Assembly: GCA_945910035.1 (NCBI GenBank)
Contig: OX246754.1
Coordinates: forward strand, 64,650,678 to 64,714,677
Origin: Brachypalpus laphriformis
Lineage: Eukaryota; Arthropoda; Insecta; Diptera; Syrphidae
DNA length: 64,000 nucleotides
Direction: 5' to 3'
The position numbers were made by a program, and so were the translations under genes. Positions 20,584 to 32,353 of the stretch are shown here, piece after piece (the first letter of the stretch is position 1; the number at the start of each line of letters is the position of its first letter). The notes under the pieces were generated by a model, which saw only the letters and a list, made by a program, of their open reading frames with translations, had not been told where the DNA came from and searched no databases.

Positions 20584-22719
20584 ATGGAGCGGTCGAAACG
20601 AGACCTCGAGTCGTTGGTAACATCCCAAAAAGAACAACTTACACGGTATGAAACACGATTAAAAGGTAAACTCTACCATGGTCTTCCATGTAAAACCATC
20701 TGTCCACCATTAAATATAATTGCAATTAAAACATTTTCAGACGTGGTTACTGCCTACAAAGGCTTGCTGAAAGAGAAAGAAGCCCTCGAATCCAGTCTAG
20801 CTGCTGTCACAGCACGAAAAGAATCAGCAGAGAAAACCCCGTCAGAGCAGGAAGAACCTGCGGCACCAAAACCTCTGGAGAATAATTCAAACGAAAATGC
20901 AACGCAGACCCAAGTTATGACACTGATGAATTCATTGGCGACGTTGTCAGCCGAGAAATCTAGAATGGAGGCTTCCTTTCAAGCTGACAAAAAGCAATTA
21001 CGTTCACAATTAGCCCAAAAAGACCATCACATCGGTGAGCTGCAGGAGAAAATAAAAGCCGCGGCTAGTCAGTCGGCGTTGGATTCAGAAAATTACAAAG
21101 CTAAACTCATTATCGAACGGCAAGAGCATGAAAAGGAGACGAGCAATCAAATGCTGATGATCAGGGAGCTGCAGAAACTGTACGCTGATGAACGCCATCT
21201 CAAAGAGAACATTGAAATGCAGCTAAATAATCTGAAGACTCAGTTCGCGTCTAACGATAGCTCGGATGGGCGTATAAAAGATCTACAATCTCAACTGAAA
21301 GAGACCAAGACCAAACTGAAACAGCTGGAAACGAAAAAGGAGATACATGCTTCCCAAGATAACACCAAGATATTGCAGCAAGTGCAAAATGAGATGTCAC
21401 AGCTCAAGGAACAACATGCAGTTGCCATTAAATCTGAACAGAAGCGGGCCCACTTAGCCGAGGAGCGTAACAAAAAGCTTGCTGCCATTCATGAAGATCG
21501 TGTTGCGAACCTCGAAGCACGCCTCGCTGAGTTGTCAGCCACTGTGGGTACTTATGACCGTCTCCGTCAGCAGGATCAAGAAAGTATCCAAGCTCTCAAA
21601 AGAAAACTTCAAAACTTGGTACACACCACCAGTGCTGTCAATGAAAGCCCTATTGAAAGTAGGCGTCTTTCAAAGTCTTCTCTTAACGATATGTCTTCCG
21701 TAGTTGACGAGATCATGCAGTTGAAGAAGCTGCTCCTGGCAGAAAATGCAAACTCTTCTAACCCCATTGATGTGTCTAAAATATTCACTGTCGGCTCAAA
21801 CCATAAACAATGTGAAGAAGATGCTAGTAAGCTGCAGGTTCAGTTGGATACCACCAGGAATGATTGCTCGAAACTTCACGACGTTATTCAAGTGCAAAAA
21901 TCTCACATTGCCACCCTGCAAGAGAAGGTAAAGGTTCTTAATAGAAACATAGATGAGCAGGAAGCGGAACTAAAACAGCAGAAGGAACTCCAACGGCAGG
22001 CTGTTAAGGAGGAGCGATCCAAATGGAAGAACGCCCTGAGTGACATGGAGAACGAGTGTCGTTTTAAGTTAAACGATATGGAACAGCAGTTACAAAAGCA
22101 ACGCGTTCGTTCCCTGCAACTACTTGACGAGAAGGAGAATGAAATTAAAACACTGCAAACATCATTTGAGGTATTTGCTCAGCCAAGAATAGTTGCCAAT
22201 GATCGTGCTACTCAAGAGGAGAGAAACACCCATTCCGGCGATGCTCCACCAGCCCCTGAAAGGAAAACATCTTCATCTGGAAACAAGGCTATTGGGGTGG
22301 GTGAAAACTGTCACATGCTGCACTATGCCAATGAGATTGCACGCAAAGACATTGAAATCGCTGGGCTAAGAAAGACCAAGTACGCAGCAGAAACAGCTCT
22401 TCGGAAAGCTTTACAGGATAAAGCCACCGCTGAAGAGGATTTGAGAGAGGAAATCGCTCAATTAGAACAACAAGTTGATCGGTTAGTATTATGCGCATGT
22501 TCTCTGAGCATCCAATTATATAATTTTCCTATTAACAGTTTGGAACGTTGTAAAACGCGAGAAGGAGCCAACCTGGAGTATTTGAAAAATGTTTTTATCA
22601 GTTTTTTGTCCACTAAAAGCATGGAGGGCAAACAACACATGGTAAACGCTATCGGTGCAGTTCTACAGTTTACTCCAGACGAAATTCAAATCATTAACAG
22701 TGCATTCCATAAGAAATAA
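20584..22719 (+). CDS. GCC1: GRIP-domain golgin, GCC1/GCC88 ortholog
   Basis: Three exons: 20584-20665, 20741-22481 and 22539-22719. The product is 667 residues, nearly all coiled coil. The N-terminal 'YETRLKDVVTAYKGLLKEKE' (about residues 22-41) and the later 'EKSRMEAS', 'LMIRELQKL' and 'LTDTHY'-like coils follow the order seen in vertebrate GCC1. The C-terminus (about 610-667) is a GRIP domain with 'REGANLEYLKNVFISFLSTK' and 'FTPDEIQIINSAF', which binds Arl1 at the trans-Golgi. The conserved GRIP tyrosine is in 'LEYLKN'. The protein tethers endosome-to-Golgi carriers. Both introns (75 and 57 nt) are multiples of three without stops, so an unspliced reading would give 711 residues. Splicing restores the conserved N-terminal block and the GRIP start. 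AATAAA lies near 22799. Confidence 0.93.
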   Translation: MERSKRDLESLVTSQKEQLTRYETRLKGKLYHGLPCKTICPPLNIIAIKTFSDVVTAYKGLLKEKEALESSLAAVTARKESAEKTPSEQEEPAAPKPLENNSNENATQTQVMTLMNSLATLSAEKSRMEASFQADKKQLRSQLAQKDHHIGELQEKIKAAASQSALDSENYKAKLIIERQEHEKETSNQMLMIRELQKLYADERHLKENIEMQLNNLKTQFASNDSSDGRIKDLQSQLKETKTKLKQLETKKEIHASQDNTKILQQVQNEMSQLKEQHAVAIKSEQKRAHLAEERNKKLAAIHEDRVANLEARLAELSATVGTYDRLRQQDQESIQALKRKLQNLVHTTSAVNESPIESRRLSKSSLNDMSSVVDEIMQLKKLLLAENANSSNPIDVSKIFTVGSNHKQCEEDASKLQVQLDTTRNDCSKLHDVIQVQKSHIATLQEKVKVLNRNIDEQEAELKQQKELQRQAVKEERSKWKNALSDMENECRFKLNDMEQQLQKQRVRSLQLLDEKENEIKTLQTSFEVFAQPRIVANDRATQEERNTHSGDAPPAPERKTSSSGNKAIGVGENCHMLHYANEIARKDIEIAGLRKTKYAAETALRKALQDKATAEEDLREEIAQLEQQVDRLVLCACSLSIQLYNFPINSLERCKTREGANLEYLKNVFISFLSTKSMEGKQHMVNAIGAVLQFTPDEIQIINSAFHKK

Positions 22720-22935
22720 GAAAGTTTGTATATGGTTTGCAGCCTAAGCTTTGTGGGCGTGACGTGATCAAGTATTTGATTTATTTTGAAGGCAATACTA
22801 ATAAATACAAACCAAATTAGACTTTTAATGTAAACTCTTCCAAATCGTACTATGTCGAAACGCCCGCGTTCTTGGACGTAACTGCACCTTGTTACCCAAA
22901 TAAACACTTTATTTATTTATCGCAACGAAGTTATT
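22720..22935. other. shared 3' region of convergent GCC1 and NDUFAF7
   Basis: Only 216 bp separate the two stop codons. It contains AATAAA for GCC1 on the plus strand near 22799 and an ATAAATAAATAAA run for NDUFAF7 on the minus strand near 22903-22918, so the two transcripts end close together. Confidence 0.6.
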
Positions 22936-25037
22936 TTAATTGAATCCAGAAACGGGGTACTTTATAAGATGTTCTCTCATCACAGCCGGGAAGAGTGACA
23001 TAAACTTAAATCTAGAACCCATTTGGTTAGGATCAGTTAGCATCACATAGCCGGATTTAATTATGTCTTGGTTTTCAGGAAGAGCGTTTTCTAGGAGAAG
23101 CTGAAAAGAAAATATATATGTATGTATGTACGAGTATATAAATTGTCAATGATAAGTTAGCGAAAATGAATGAGGGTGTCAACAAAGTACACTCTTTCTC
23201 TTGATCCTAAAACAGGCGGTTTAAAGCACCAACATCGAATTCGAGTGGAGAAGAGGCAACTCAGTGTAGGAATAAAGATGAAAAAAGTGAGGACAATATA
23301 AGCCTTCCTGTTCAGAAAGATGTTAATGGAGGATATAGGAAAAAGGAAGAGAAGTATTTGGCAAGGTAAACATTTTCTGGAAATATTCTCTTTGAAGTCC
23401 GTTATGTTGTAGGAAGAATGTAGATGAGGCGAAGAATTGTGGATGAGGCGTCTTTTGACACAAAACCAAAAAGATTGACTTCCTTTAGGACATTACAATA
23501 TCGTTACGTCACTATTTAGCCTCGTACGAATTAAGCACGCTTTAATGTTGCTTTAATTGTTAGTCATTTTGAAGAGAGTTTAGTTTTCATTGTGCATATC
23601 GTTGTCGTTTTACGGAGAATATCGAGATATTCAAGCTGATATGCGTATTCTCTGATTGAAATATTTTGAGGCTATTTCGAACGCATTGTTAAAGGATGTT
23701 GATGGATTTGGTGCAGCACGACACTGGTATTATACTTAATTAGTCACATTAGTCGAATCATATTCTAGAGGATAATTCTGAGAAAATCGTTTGCTGTCGT
23801 ACCTTCAGTCGGGCGTCTCCTTCCATCTTTTTCAGAAATAAACCTTGCTCCACGGGCCCTACAGCGATGGTTCTATCTCTCTTTTCTGCAATGTACTTGA
23901 TTCTCTTGAAGTCTACGTCGGCTGTGAGATCTGCAGTTCCTGGTTCAATAAGTGGATCATGAAGCTTGTGCTGTTTGAATGCCTGCGTGAGCATAAACAT
24001 ACCATTAATAAGCTAAATTTTCATTTGCATTTACAACACTTACTCTGAAGGTATCATTCTTTTCTCCAAAGTGGCCGTAATCCATTATTAAGCCAATCCC
24101 ACCATCCGCTTCAAATCTCTCTGCCATTAGCTCAATAATTCCATCTGTTTCTAGTGAATATTCTAAGCACTCTCGATTGTCGTCTGTTGTGGCCTGAAAA
24201 ATCTTTGATATTGGTGTCTGCGATTTGGATAAAACTAATCGAAATCCGTTGTCGTTATTCGCATCGATATCTATTAGCACTTCTTTCCACACACCATCGT
24301 CTTTTTGAAGCTTATGCACTGGCAAAGCGTCGAAGAATTCATGAGCAAGAACTATCGAAAATTCCCTGGGCACATCTTCGAAACGTTTATACCAAAAAAC
24401 TTTTGTTCCCGAAAGAGTTTCACCTTTTAGGTAGTATGGCGCATCATCAACTTGATCATGTTTAAAACATAATCTCGATGCCTGCATTTTGCTAAGAAAT
24501 GGACTCACTTCGACCATATGCATTGAGAAATGCCCACCCAACTTGAACTGGGATAGTATTCTAAGGACATCTAATGCCAATGTGCCCCGTCCAGGCCCTA
24601 GTTCAATAACTTGAAATGGTGATGGCGAACCCAATTTCCGCCACTCAGTCAAACACCACACTGCAACGAGCTGGAAATTATATAGGCAAATCTTATAAGA
24701 TATAAAGCATTCGGATTGCGTTTACCTCTCCGAATATTTGACAAATTTCTGGTGAAGTAATAAAGTCGCCTTCTCGACCAAACACATCGCGGTTCATATA
24801 GTAGCCAGTGTAGGGATTAGTAAGAACTTCCTTCATGTAATCAGCCACTGTTATAGGTCCACTGGCGAGAATTCTCGCTTGGATTTGTTTACCTAAATTC
24901 TGGTTATTCTTGTTGTTTTCTGCTACTTGTGGTGCTGTAAGTTTGCGCTTTGAGAAATCTGGCCTTTTAACCGATTTATAGGAGAAAGTACGTATTGACA
25001 GTTGGTTATGAGAACTTCTAAGTAATGTTTTATACAT
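22936..25037 (-). CDS. NDUFAF7: protein arginine methyltransferase NDUFAF7, mitochondrial
   Basis: Four exons on the minus strand: 24726-25037, 24044-24670, 23803-23982 and 22936-23100, all with GT-AG borders and matching phases. They give 427 residues, close to the family length. The chosen start MYKTLLRSSHNQLSIRTFS looks like a mitochondrial targeting peptide. An earlier in-frame TTG at 25058 lacks an ATG. Residues about 127-135 'ELGPGRGTL' form the SAM-binding glycine motif of this MidA-type methyltransferase. Other family blocks are 'GYYMNRDVFGREGDFITSPE', 'LAHEFFDALPVH', 'LIMDYGHFG' and 'MGSRFKFMSLFP'. NDUFAF7 dimethylates NDUFS2 in the matrix during early complex I assembly. Intron 3 (702 bp) has no recognised element. 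Confidence 0.95.
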
Positions 25038-25239
25038 TGCAAAGTAGATTGAATGCAATTATTAATAAATAAATAATTATTTATTGCAGTTTTTACAATA
25101 AAAAACCTCAAGACGAGTTATTAGAATTATTCGCCCATTAATGAAGTATCATGAATTAGGAATGTACAAAAAATGTCGATGTCTTAAAAAGACGATATTT
25201 TTAATTTGATATATCGGGCCGATAGTTAAAAATCGGTTA

Positions 25240-25247
25240 TATCGATA
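25240..25247. promoter_or_regulatory. DRE-like TATCGATA motif upstream of NDUFAF7
   Basis: A perfect TATCGATA palindrome about 200 bp upstream of the NDUFAF7 start codon. In Drosophila this is the DREF core-promoter motif found at housekeeping and mitochondrial genes. Whether it acts here is inference. Confidence 0.4.
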
Positions 25248-27014
25248 TTATAAAACCACTATCGAAAGCAATACTTTTGTAATTATTTTATTAAGTAAAT
25301 AAATTAAGAAAAAATGTATACAGACAAGAGGATTTTGCGTGCATTTTTTATTTTGAACTACTACTTTAAATGGTTTCTTTTCTTGGTTTAACTGCTGCCT
25401 ACAATGCCATATCGTAGTAATCAATTCGTTGGGAGCACAGACACAGTAGATAAGTTTCCCCTGATTTTATAGTTCCATGAAGCCGCAGATCGCGACGTTC
25501 TCCAGCTTTTGTTTGATCAAAACATGAAAAAACCATCATATAAAGAGCTTCATCAATCGAGGAAGTTCACAGTCATAATTCGGTTCTAAATAAATTAAAG
25601 CAGTATTTGGATCAAACAATCATGGTCAAGGCTTCAAAGCAATCAAAGTTTCGATTTAACGGCTAAAACTTGTTTGCCAGCAATAACAACAAATTTTTAA
25701 TTTTTTTTTTTCAAAATTACACACTCAAAAATGGACTGAATCTTATTTGTTGCTTATATAACCGACAAAGAGATATTATTAAAGTTCAAAACTTAACGCA
25801 TTCAGTATGTGTTATATTTGGTCTGTTTTATAAGAGTTCGAGTCGCTCGAGTTTAGCTAGAAAAGCGATCTTAAGCTTTTTTGTTAAAAACCTGGAGTCG
25901 ATCTGAAACCGCTCTGAAGTCATCTCTGACATACGGCATTTGTGGTTATCACCCACCTATTTGGCATATCGTGATAATATAATAATTTTTTGTCTTGAAT
26001 TATGTTTAAGTTTATAAAAGTATACTTGGTACACAATTAGCTAACGTTGCAAATATCGAAGTGAAGTTCAGAGTGGAAAATAAATTCACATTGGTAAAAT
26101 GTTTGAATGATAGCTCCAATGCGTTACTTAACACATCTGGGAATTGTCAAAAACACCTGAGTCCACTCTGGAGCGAATTTAAAAAAAAAAAACAGAACTG
26201 TTAGTAAAGAAAAGTTAACTAAATTTTAATAACGACCTTCATAAAAAGTTACGAAGTACGAACAGCTCCCCATACAAACATCATTCAGCAACCAAAATTG
26301 GACAAAATGAACCAAACGCCACTTGCCACTTCATGCCATAACAATTCCAATCTAGTTTATTTATGGATGATGAGATAAGTAAGACTTGAAGCCAGGGGGT
26401 TTTTGTATTTGACGTTTCTTTCAGCTGTGTTAAAAAAAACAGGTAATTAATGACAGAAAGTAAAAGAAATTGCACAAGAATATTTTCTTAAAGTAATTAA
26501 ATTGTAAATATATCAATGATATTCAAGATGTTTTATAAACAAATCCACTCTGAATACAGTGCATGCTCGTGTTCGATGTGTGAGAACTCTGTTCAATGCT
26601 CTAGGCTTTGATCGGTAGAATATAAAAACGGAGTTTTCGCAGTTAAAAAAAATATATTGAAATATTTTTGGTTCACACCTTTTTCACTTCCCCATTTCCT
26701 GTTGGATCCGTGTTCAGTACAATATGAGCAATTAAAGCAAAAGAAAATACGATACGCTGCGTCCGCACACCCTTAACTGCTCTCTCTACTTCGTTTTTAA
26801 TATTCTTAAAGTGAGCATTATAACAAAGATTTTATTAATGCTCTGTAATTTTACCATATCCACAAAGTAACCCAATATATCACCGTGAACTAAATAATAT
26901 GGCATATTCCTAACTACAATTCTGTTTCGACGAAAAAGATAAAAATCTACGTAATCTACTGAAGTCTTATTATATTGACTTCGGTTGTAATGAAATCATA
27001 TCTTTTTGTGATTT
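25248..27014. other. gene-free intergenic region
   Basis: AT-rich, with no supported gene. Short ORFs at 25670-25906 and 26281-26475 show no domain. A segment near 25490-25600 reads 'ADRDVLQLLFDQNMKKPSYKE' in one plus frame but is isolated and unassigned. It ends at the copia target duplication. Confidence 0.4.
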
Positions 27015-27112
27015 TATTTTGTTGTCTTTGGAGTCGAGTTTGAAATTGAAACTCAATCTGTTTATTCGTACATAATAAATAGAGTGTTACATTGAGTTAA
27101 ATTCTAATATAA

Positions 27113-28016
27113 GGCCGGTATTCACCGAGCAATCTTAAACTAAGAGCTTCATAAACCTATTCACCAACCAATATTTGTGCAGATTTATTAGCGCTTATAA
27201 GACTTATGAGTGGTCCCAACCACTCTTATGTCGTTTTCCATTTGTTTCACTCAAGAATTGGGTTCTTCTGGATTCCAATGGAACATGCGATTTATCTTCC
27301 GCTCAATTATGTGTGTATTGGTGAAATGCCAGATATCTTCCTTATCTTTTTCACAAAAATCAAAGCAAAAAATGAACTCTTTTTGCCCAATGTAAAACGA
27401 CATTATTATTAATTTACTAATTATTATTTATATCTGTGTAAAAGTGCTTTTTACCGACTTCTCTCAACTAAAAAAATAAAATAAGCAAAAAAATGCGTCT
27501 TGTATACGACTTTGACAAGCAGTTCGATGTAAGACTTTATATGTGTGAGTGAATTTTGAGTGTCTTCCGAAATGAAATCGGGAAGCGAAAAACTCTCCCA
27601 GAAGGAGATTCCGAAGAGCCAATGGAACATGTGCGGCAGTGTTTTTTCTCTTCAGAAGACGAAAAGAAGGCCTTTGCCCAATGGAAACGACATTAGTTAT
27701 GAGTGCTCATAACTTAGGAATTTCGAAAATTTTCGAAATCAGCTGTGAAATGTTACTCAGACCAAACAAAGGGCAGGCTGCATTGGTGTAATGCAAAAGA
27801 AGAATGTTTTCTTTTTCTTTGACATTTCTTCCAGTTCGAAAGAGAGTTCGGAAACTCATTTTAGAACGCGTTTGGAAATCCGAAAATTAATTTTTCGCAT
27901 ATTCGAATTAGCATGGAAAAAAACCTATTAGTGCTTGGTGAATACGTAGCAAAAATTTAAAACTAAGAGCTACATAAACTTAAAATCGATCTAAGAGCGC
28001 TTGATAATTACCGGCC
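27113..28016. mobile_element. X-family MITE inserted in the copia 3' LTR
   Basis: Ends ggccggtattcacc and its partial complement ...attaccggcc, flanked by TAA at 27110-27112 and 28017-28019. It contains the Y MITE (27229-27692); without Y it is about 437 bp. Related sequence lies at 19943-20358. Confidence 0.8.
27229..27692. mobile_element. Y-family MITE nested in X
   Basis: A 464-bp element with ends tgtcgttttccattt and ...aatggaaacgaca, flanked by TTA at 27226-27228 and 27693-27695. A second, inverted copy is at 36687-37609. It has no transposase; the ORFs inside are accidental. Confidence 0.75.
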
Positions 28017-28280
28017 TAAGAGTTGATAGAAAATATCGTTATACACTGAGAGAAATAGAATGGTAAACGTAAGCATTATTTACTTTAACACTTCCACTTT
28101 TAGAATTCTATCTAAGCTTTATACAATTCAAAAAGTAAATCAAATATTCTTAAGATCAAAAACTCCTAATTTGTTTCTTAACAATTCAAAACGATCCTTC
28201 GGTAAGGGTTTGGAAAATAAGTCTGCGACTTGTTGATTTGTAGGGACATAGTGTAGTTTCAATAGCCCCTCTTCATATTT

Positions 28281-31200
28281 TTACCGAATAAAAGGATATT
28301 TCACGTCAATATGCTTGGTGCGCTTGTGGTACTCTGGGTTCTTAATAAGTTTAACAGCACTCTGGTTGTCTATATTGAGCGTCGGAACTTCAGCTCCTTT
28401 CAAAACAAGTTCAGAGAGTAGACGATGTGCCCAAATCAGTTCCTTAACACCTTCGGAAGCCGCTATGTATTCTGACTCGGTGGTAGTGAGAGCTATGCAC
28501 TTTTGGCGTTGTGATAACCATGAAACAGCTGCGCCGCCTATGATTAAAGTACATCCACTAGTTGACTTTCGCGTTTCTAAATCCCCAGGAAAGTCAGCAT
28601 CTGTAAAACAATCGATTTTAAGATTAGGCTTTTGGTAAACAAGACCATAGTTAAGGATTCCTTGAATGTATTTAAAAATTCTCTTAACAGCAACGATGTA
28701 ACATGCTTTTGGATCATCCAAGTAGCGGCTAACTAAACTTACTCCATATGCGATATCTGGCCTTGTACCTATAGCCAAATACATTAGGCAACCCACTGCT
28801 TCGCGAAAAGGGTAATTTAACTCCAAACTTGAGCTTGAGGAATCGGATATATTCCTGTTCTCAGCGGGTGTCGTAACAGATTTTGCATCTTCCACACCAA
28901 ATTTTAAAAGAATCCTTCTAGCATATGACGACTGCTTGATTAAAATGTTTCCATTATTTAAAAAAGCAATTTCCAATCCAAGATAATAGTTGGCCATAGA
29001 CACTTTAATTTCAAATTCCTTGCTAGTATAAGTATTCCGCAAGAGACTCAATATCTTTTTCGTCCTCTGCTGCAACTAATCCATCATCAATGTACAACGC
29101 CAGTATTATTTTTTTACCATTTCTCATACTAACGAAAACGCAAAAATCAGCCGCGCTTACCTTGAAGCAGAATTTACTTAAGAAACTAGTACATTTTAAA
29201 TTCTAGCATCTGGACGCCGGTTTTAAACCGTAGAGGCTCTTACGCAACTTACACACTTTTTGACTTCCATCGTGATAGCCCTTCGGTTGTGTCATGTAAA
29301 CATCCTCACACAAATCTCCATATAAAAAGACAGTTTTGATGTCAAACTGTCAAAGCTTTAAATTTTCTGTTGCATAAATGGCAAGTATTATTCGGATCGA
29401 GGAAAATTTTACTACGGGGCTAAACGTTTCTTCGTAGTCCACACCATACTGCTGCGCAAATCCCCTCGCTACTAATCGTGCTTTATGTCATTCTACACTA
29501 CCATCTGCGTCAAGCTTTGCTTTGTACACCCATTTACTCGAAATCGCCTTTTTATTTGGAGGAAGCTCGACTAGATCCCACGTATTATTCCTTTGAAGTG
29601 ATGTAATTTCATCCTCCATTGCCAGCTTCCACTGTTTACAAAATGGTGATTTTTCAACGTCTTCAAAACTTTTCGGTTCTTCACTGTCAGCCAAAAAAGC
29701 GAGACCTTCACTTAATGCACAGATGGGGATAGTACGAGAACGCAGTGTATTTTGTGTACACATTTGAAATGGGTTCAACATTTCCGATTACCTCTTCTTT
29801 GACGATTTCTTCCACTGACTTTGAGTTATCCTCTATTTGATGCTATTCCTGTTTTATTGTTCCATCCTCACCTTCACCTCCACAGCCTGCCTTCTCATTT
29901 CGGATTGTTATTGTAGCTGCTGAAGAGTGTTCCCTAAAGATGACTCCCGGGATATTACCACCTTTCTGCTCTCAGGTAACCGTATACGGTAGCCTTTCGA
30001 ATCTTCCTCATATCCCACAAATACGCCTTTCTTTGATTTAGGATAAAGTTTGAATCGTTTTTCCTTGGGTGTGTGGACAAAAGCATCGAAACTGAAGATT
30101 TTAAAATGTGTTATTTCTGGAACTTTGTTAAACCATAACTCGAAAGAAGTCTTACCTTTTTGTGGGCTGCATCCCGTTCGATTAAAGGTAAAAACGGCTG
30201 TTGTCACTGCTTCTCCCCAATACTTGTAAGACATGTCCATTGCATGAATCATTGACCTAGCATCTTCGATAATGGTCCGCATATCTCGTTCCGCTCTTCC
30301 ATTGTGCTCGGGGGTGTAAGGTGTACTCCTTTGGTGACGTATTGTCACAATCTCGAGTCCGTTATCTGAGCGCAATGTTTTAATATGGAAACCTGTGTCT
30401 ATGCGTACCTGATCCAGGAAATTCTGGATACAATCTTTGACATCCGACTTCGCCTTGATACAATAAACTTTCCTAAAACTTGAGAAATCGTCACGAAACA
30501 AAAGCATATATTTGGCTCCTCCATATGATTTTTCTTGCATTGGACCACAGAGATCCGTGTGAATCAGTTCAACAGCTTCCTTAGCCCTATTAAAACTTGC
30601 ACTAAAAGGTTTTCTGTGGTGCTTATCAAAAATGCATGCATCGCAGGAAACAGATCGTTCATCATAAAAAGGTATATTTCGACAGGCTAAAACATCCTTG
30701 ACATGCATAATATTTTGATGGCATAGCCGCTGATGCCATGACATCGAAGGTAGTAAAATTGCAGAATTCGCTACTCCATCATTTGATGGTATAATTACCT
30801 TAAAAAACTGCCTGAAAAGTCTATTCGATTCCCGAAAGGCAAAAGCAGCAACCTCGTCATTCTTCCGTATTTCACAAAACTTGTTGTCCGCAACCAGATT
30901 AAAACCTTTATCCAAAGTTGAGTTTGATGAGAAAAGATTTAACTTTATATCTGGAACATACAATACATTCGATAAAAACTTCTTAGACCAGGATTTACCA
31001 TTAAATGTTTCAACTTGAATTAGCCCCTTTCCAAAGGCCTTTACCACATTACCATTTCCAACCCTAATGGACATTGGTTCCGGAAAGCTTTTAAAATCCT
31101 GAAACCAATCTTTTCTAAAACACATGTGGTCGCTAGCTCCGGAGTCTAAGAACCAACTATCTTCATCTGCAGCTTTCCATCTGATTTTTTGACTAATGAA

Positions 31201-31290
31201 TGCGTCTCCAATTCTGCTTGTACTCGAATTCCTTTTTGGACATTCACTTTTCCAGTGCCCATCCTTCTTGCACCACCTAACCTTGCACAT
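28281..31290 (-). pseudogene. copia pol: protease, integrase, RT, RNase H
   Basis: Protease 'DSGASDHM' near 31140. The integrase zinc finger 'HQRLCH...CDACIFDKHH' is near 30720-30620, and its catalytic part 'HTDLCGP', 'RSDNGLE' and 'HNGRAERDMR' falls between 30560 and 30280. RT begins near 29600 ('WKLAMEDEITSLQRNNTWDL') and has 'LYIDDGLVA' near 29100-29065 in broken frames. RNase H is at 29075-28281 with 'CFTDADFPGD', 'TESEYIA' and 'KRTKHIDVKYPFIR'. Stops and shifts around 29490-29910 and 29080-29490 show decay. Confidence 0.88.
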
Positions 31291-32070
31291 TCACCATAAG
31301 CACCGCCATAGCCTCCAGCATGGCCACCAGCATGACCACCAACATGACCACCAGCTTGACCACCACCATGACCACCAGCATGACCACCAACATGACCACC
31401 AGCATGACCACCAGCATTATTACCAATATGACCACCAACGTGACCACCACCTTTAAATTTCTCCTTCTTAGCCCAAAAAGTACCAGAAATATTACCTCGT
31501 ACATCTAATCTTGACTCCTCCATGCAAAGCCTAGCAGTAAGATTCTTCAGATTGCGCTCCTTTTTTTCTGTTGATTCCCAGAACGTAAAGAAATGAATAA
31601 AGTTCTCAGGGAGAGTCATCAGAATCTTTGTTATCAGCATATTCTCTGAGATTTCTTCCCCAAGATCCTTTAGTTGCTGTACAATCTTTTGAAGTTTGGA
31701 AATGTGAACAGCAATGGTCTCCTCCGGTTCCTTCGAATAATTGGAAAATTGCTGTTGCAGCAGGTGTATGTTCGTTTCTGACTTCTGCTCATAAACGCTC
31801 TCCAACTTCGCCCACATGTCTGCCGATGTGTCGTAGTTCATAATATGCAACATGGGCTCGTGCCCAAACGTCGTTACAATCATCTTCTGAGCCTTATGGT
31901 CTAGCTTATTTCATTTTGCAAAATCATCTGAGGTAGACGCCGGTTGCTCTTTAACACCAGTTACAACATCACAAAGATCACTGGCTTTCATCAAAACCTT
32001 TATTTGAAATTTCTAGTGTCCAGTATTCACTATTAGCCAGTTTTTCAATTTTTGCAAGTTCACTATCCAT
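31146..32070 (-). pseudogene. copia gag with a Gly-Gly-His repeat
   Basis: Begins with an ATG at 32070 ('MDSELAKIEKLANSEYWT'), has a stop and frame shift near 31900-31990, then a well-kept Gag core ('MWAKLESVYEQKSETNIHLL', 'ILMTLPENF'). At 31450-31312 a 12-bp minisatellite encodes about a dozen G-G-H-A/V units (residues about 150-200 of the open frame) just before the zinc-knuckle region. The knuckle itself is split across frames ('CKKDGHWKSEC' is in the downstream pol frame). The His-rich expansion is not usual for copia Gag. Confidence 0.8.
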
Positions 32071-32249
32071 ATCGTAGGCTACTTTATTACACGAATATTG
32101 ACAACTTATATGATTGAGTCTTCGATCGACTGTACGATCGACTATACCTCTTTTAATTGCAGAAAAAAAAATTAACAGGCGATAAGTTTTTTTTGGCGGA
32201 ATAAAAAAAATCCGCTGCTCTATATACTGAATATTTTTTTTTTTTTTGT

Positions 32250-32265
32250 GACTGGGACCATAACC
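32250..32265 (-). promoter_or_regulatory. copia primer-binding site
   Basis: Minus-strand GGTTATGGTCCCAGTC immediately inside the 5' LTR. It closely resembles the initiator-tRNA-Met half-molecule site known for Drosophila copia, which supports both the LTR border and the classification. Confidence 0.75.
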
Positions 32266-32353
32266 TGTTGTGCTTGGAGTCGAGTTTGAAACTGAAACTC
32301 AATCTGTTTATTCGTACATAATAAATAGAGTGTTACATTGAGTTACTTTAACA
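32266..32353 (-). repeat. copia 5' LTR, 88 bp, internally deleted
   Basis: On the minus strand it begins TGTTAAAGTAA and ends CACAACA, so it has the TG...CA termini. It matches the outer parts of the 3' LTR but lacks about 76 bp present there. The deletion lies between two TTA triplets. It directly adjoins the primer-binding site. Confidence 0.8.

Larger units (their letters stand above)
27020..28090 (-). repeat. copia 3' LTR interrupted by a MITE
   Basis: The LTR parts are 27020-27112 and 28020-28090 (about 164 bp in all once the 904-bp MITE and one TAA are removed). The left part is nearly identical to 32266-32344; the right end 'tactttaaca' matches the end of the 5' LTR. Confidence 0.75.
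27020..32353 (-). mobile_element. copia-type LTR retrotransposon, degenerate, with TATTT duplication
   Basis: Minus-strand Ty1/copia element flanked by TATTT at 27015-27019 and 32354-32358. The 5' LTR is 32266-32353 and the 3' LTR is 27020-28090 (interrupted). The primer-binding site adjoins the 5' LTR. The gag-protease-integrase-RT-RNase H order (integrase before RT) defines the copia group. Gag and pol carry several stops and frame shifts, so the copy is inactive. The preserved target duplication gives secure borders. Sequence between the 3' LTR and RNase H (28091-28270) would hold the polypurine tract ('aaaagtggaag' on the minus strand at 28091-28101). Confidence 0.9.

Noticed and set aside
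25038..25058. Upstream TTG start for NDUFAF7
   Set aside because: Not an ATG; the ATG at 25037 gives a typical mitochondrial presequence.
31196..31508. Plus-strand His/Asp- and Met/Thr-rich ORFs
   Set aside because: Antisense frames of the Gly-Gly-His minisatellite in copia gag.
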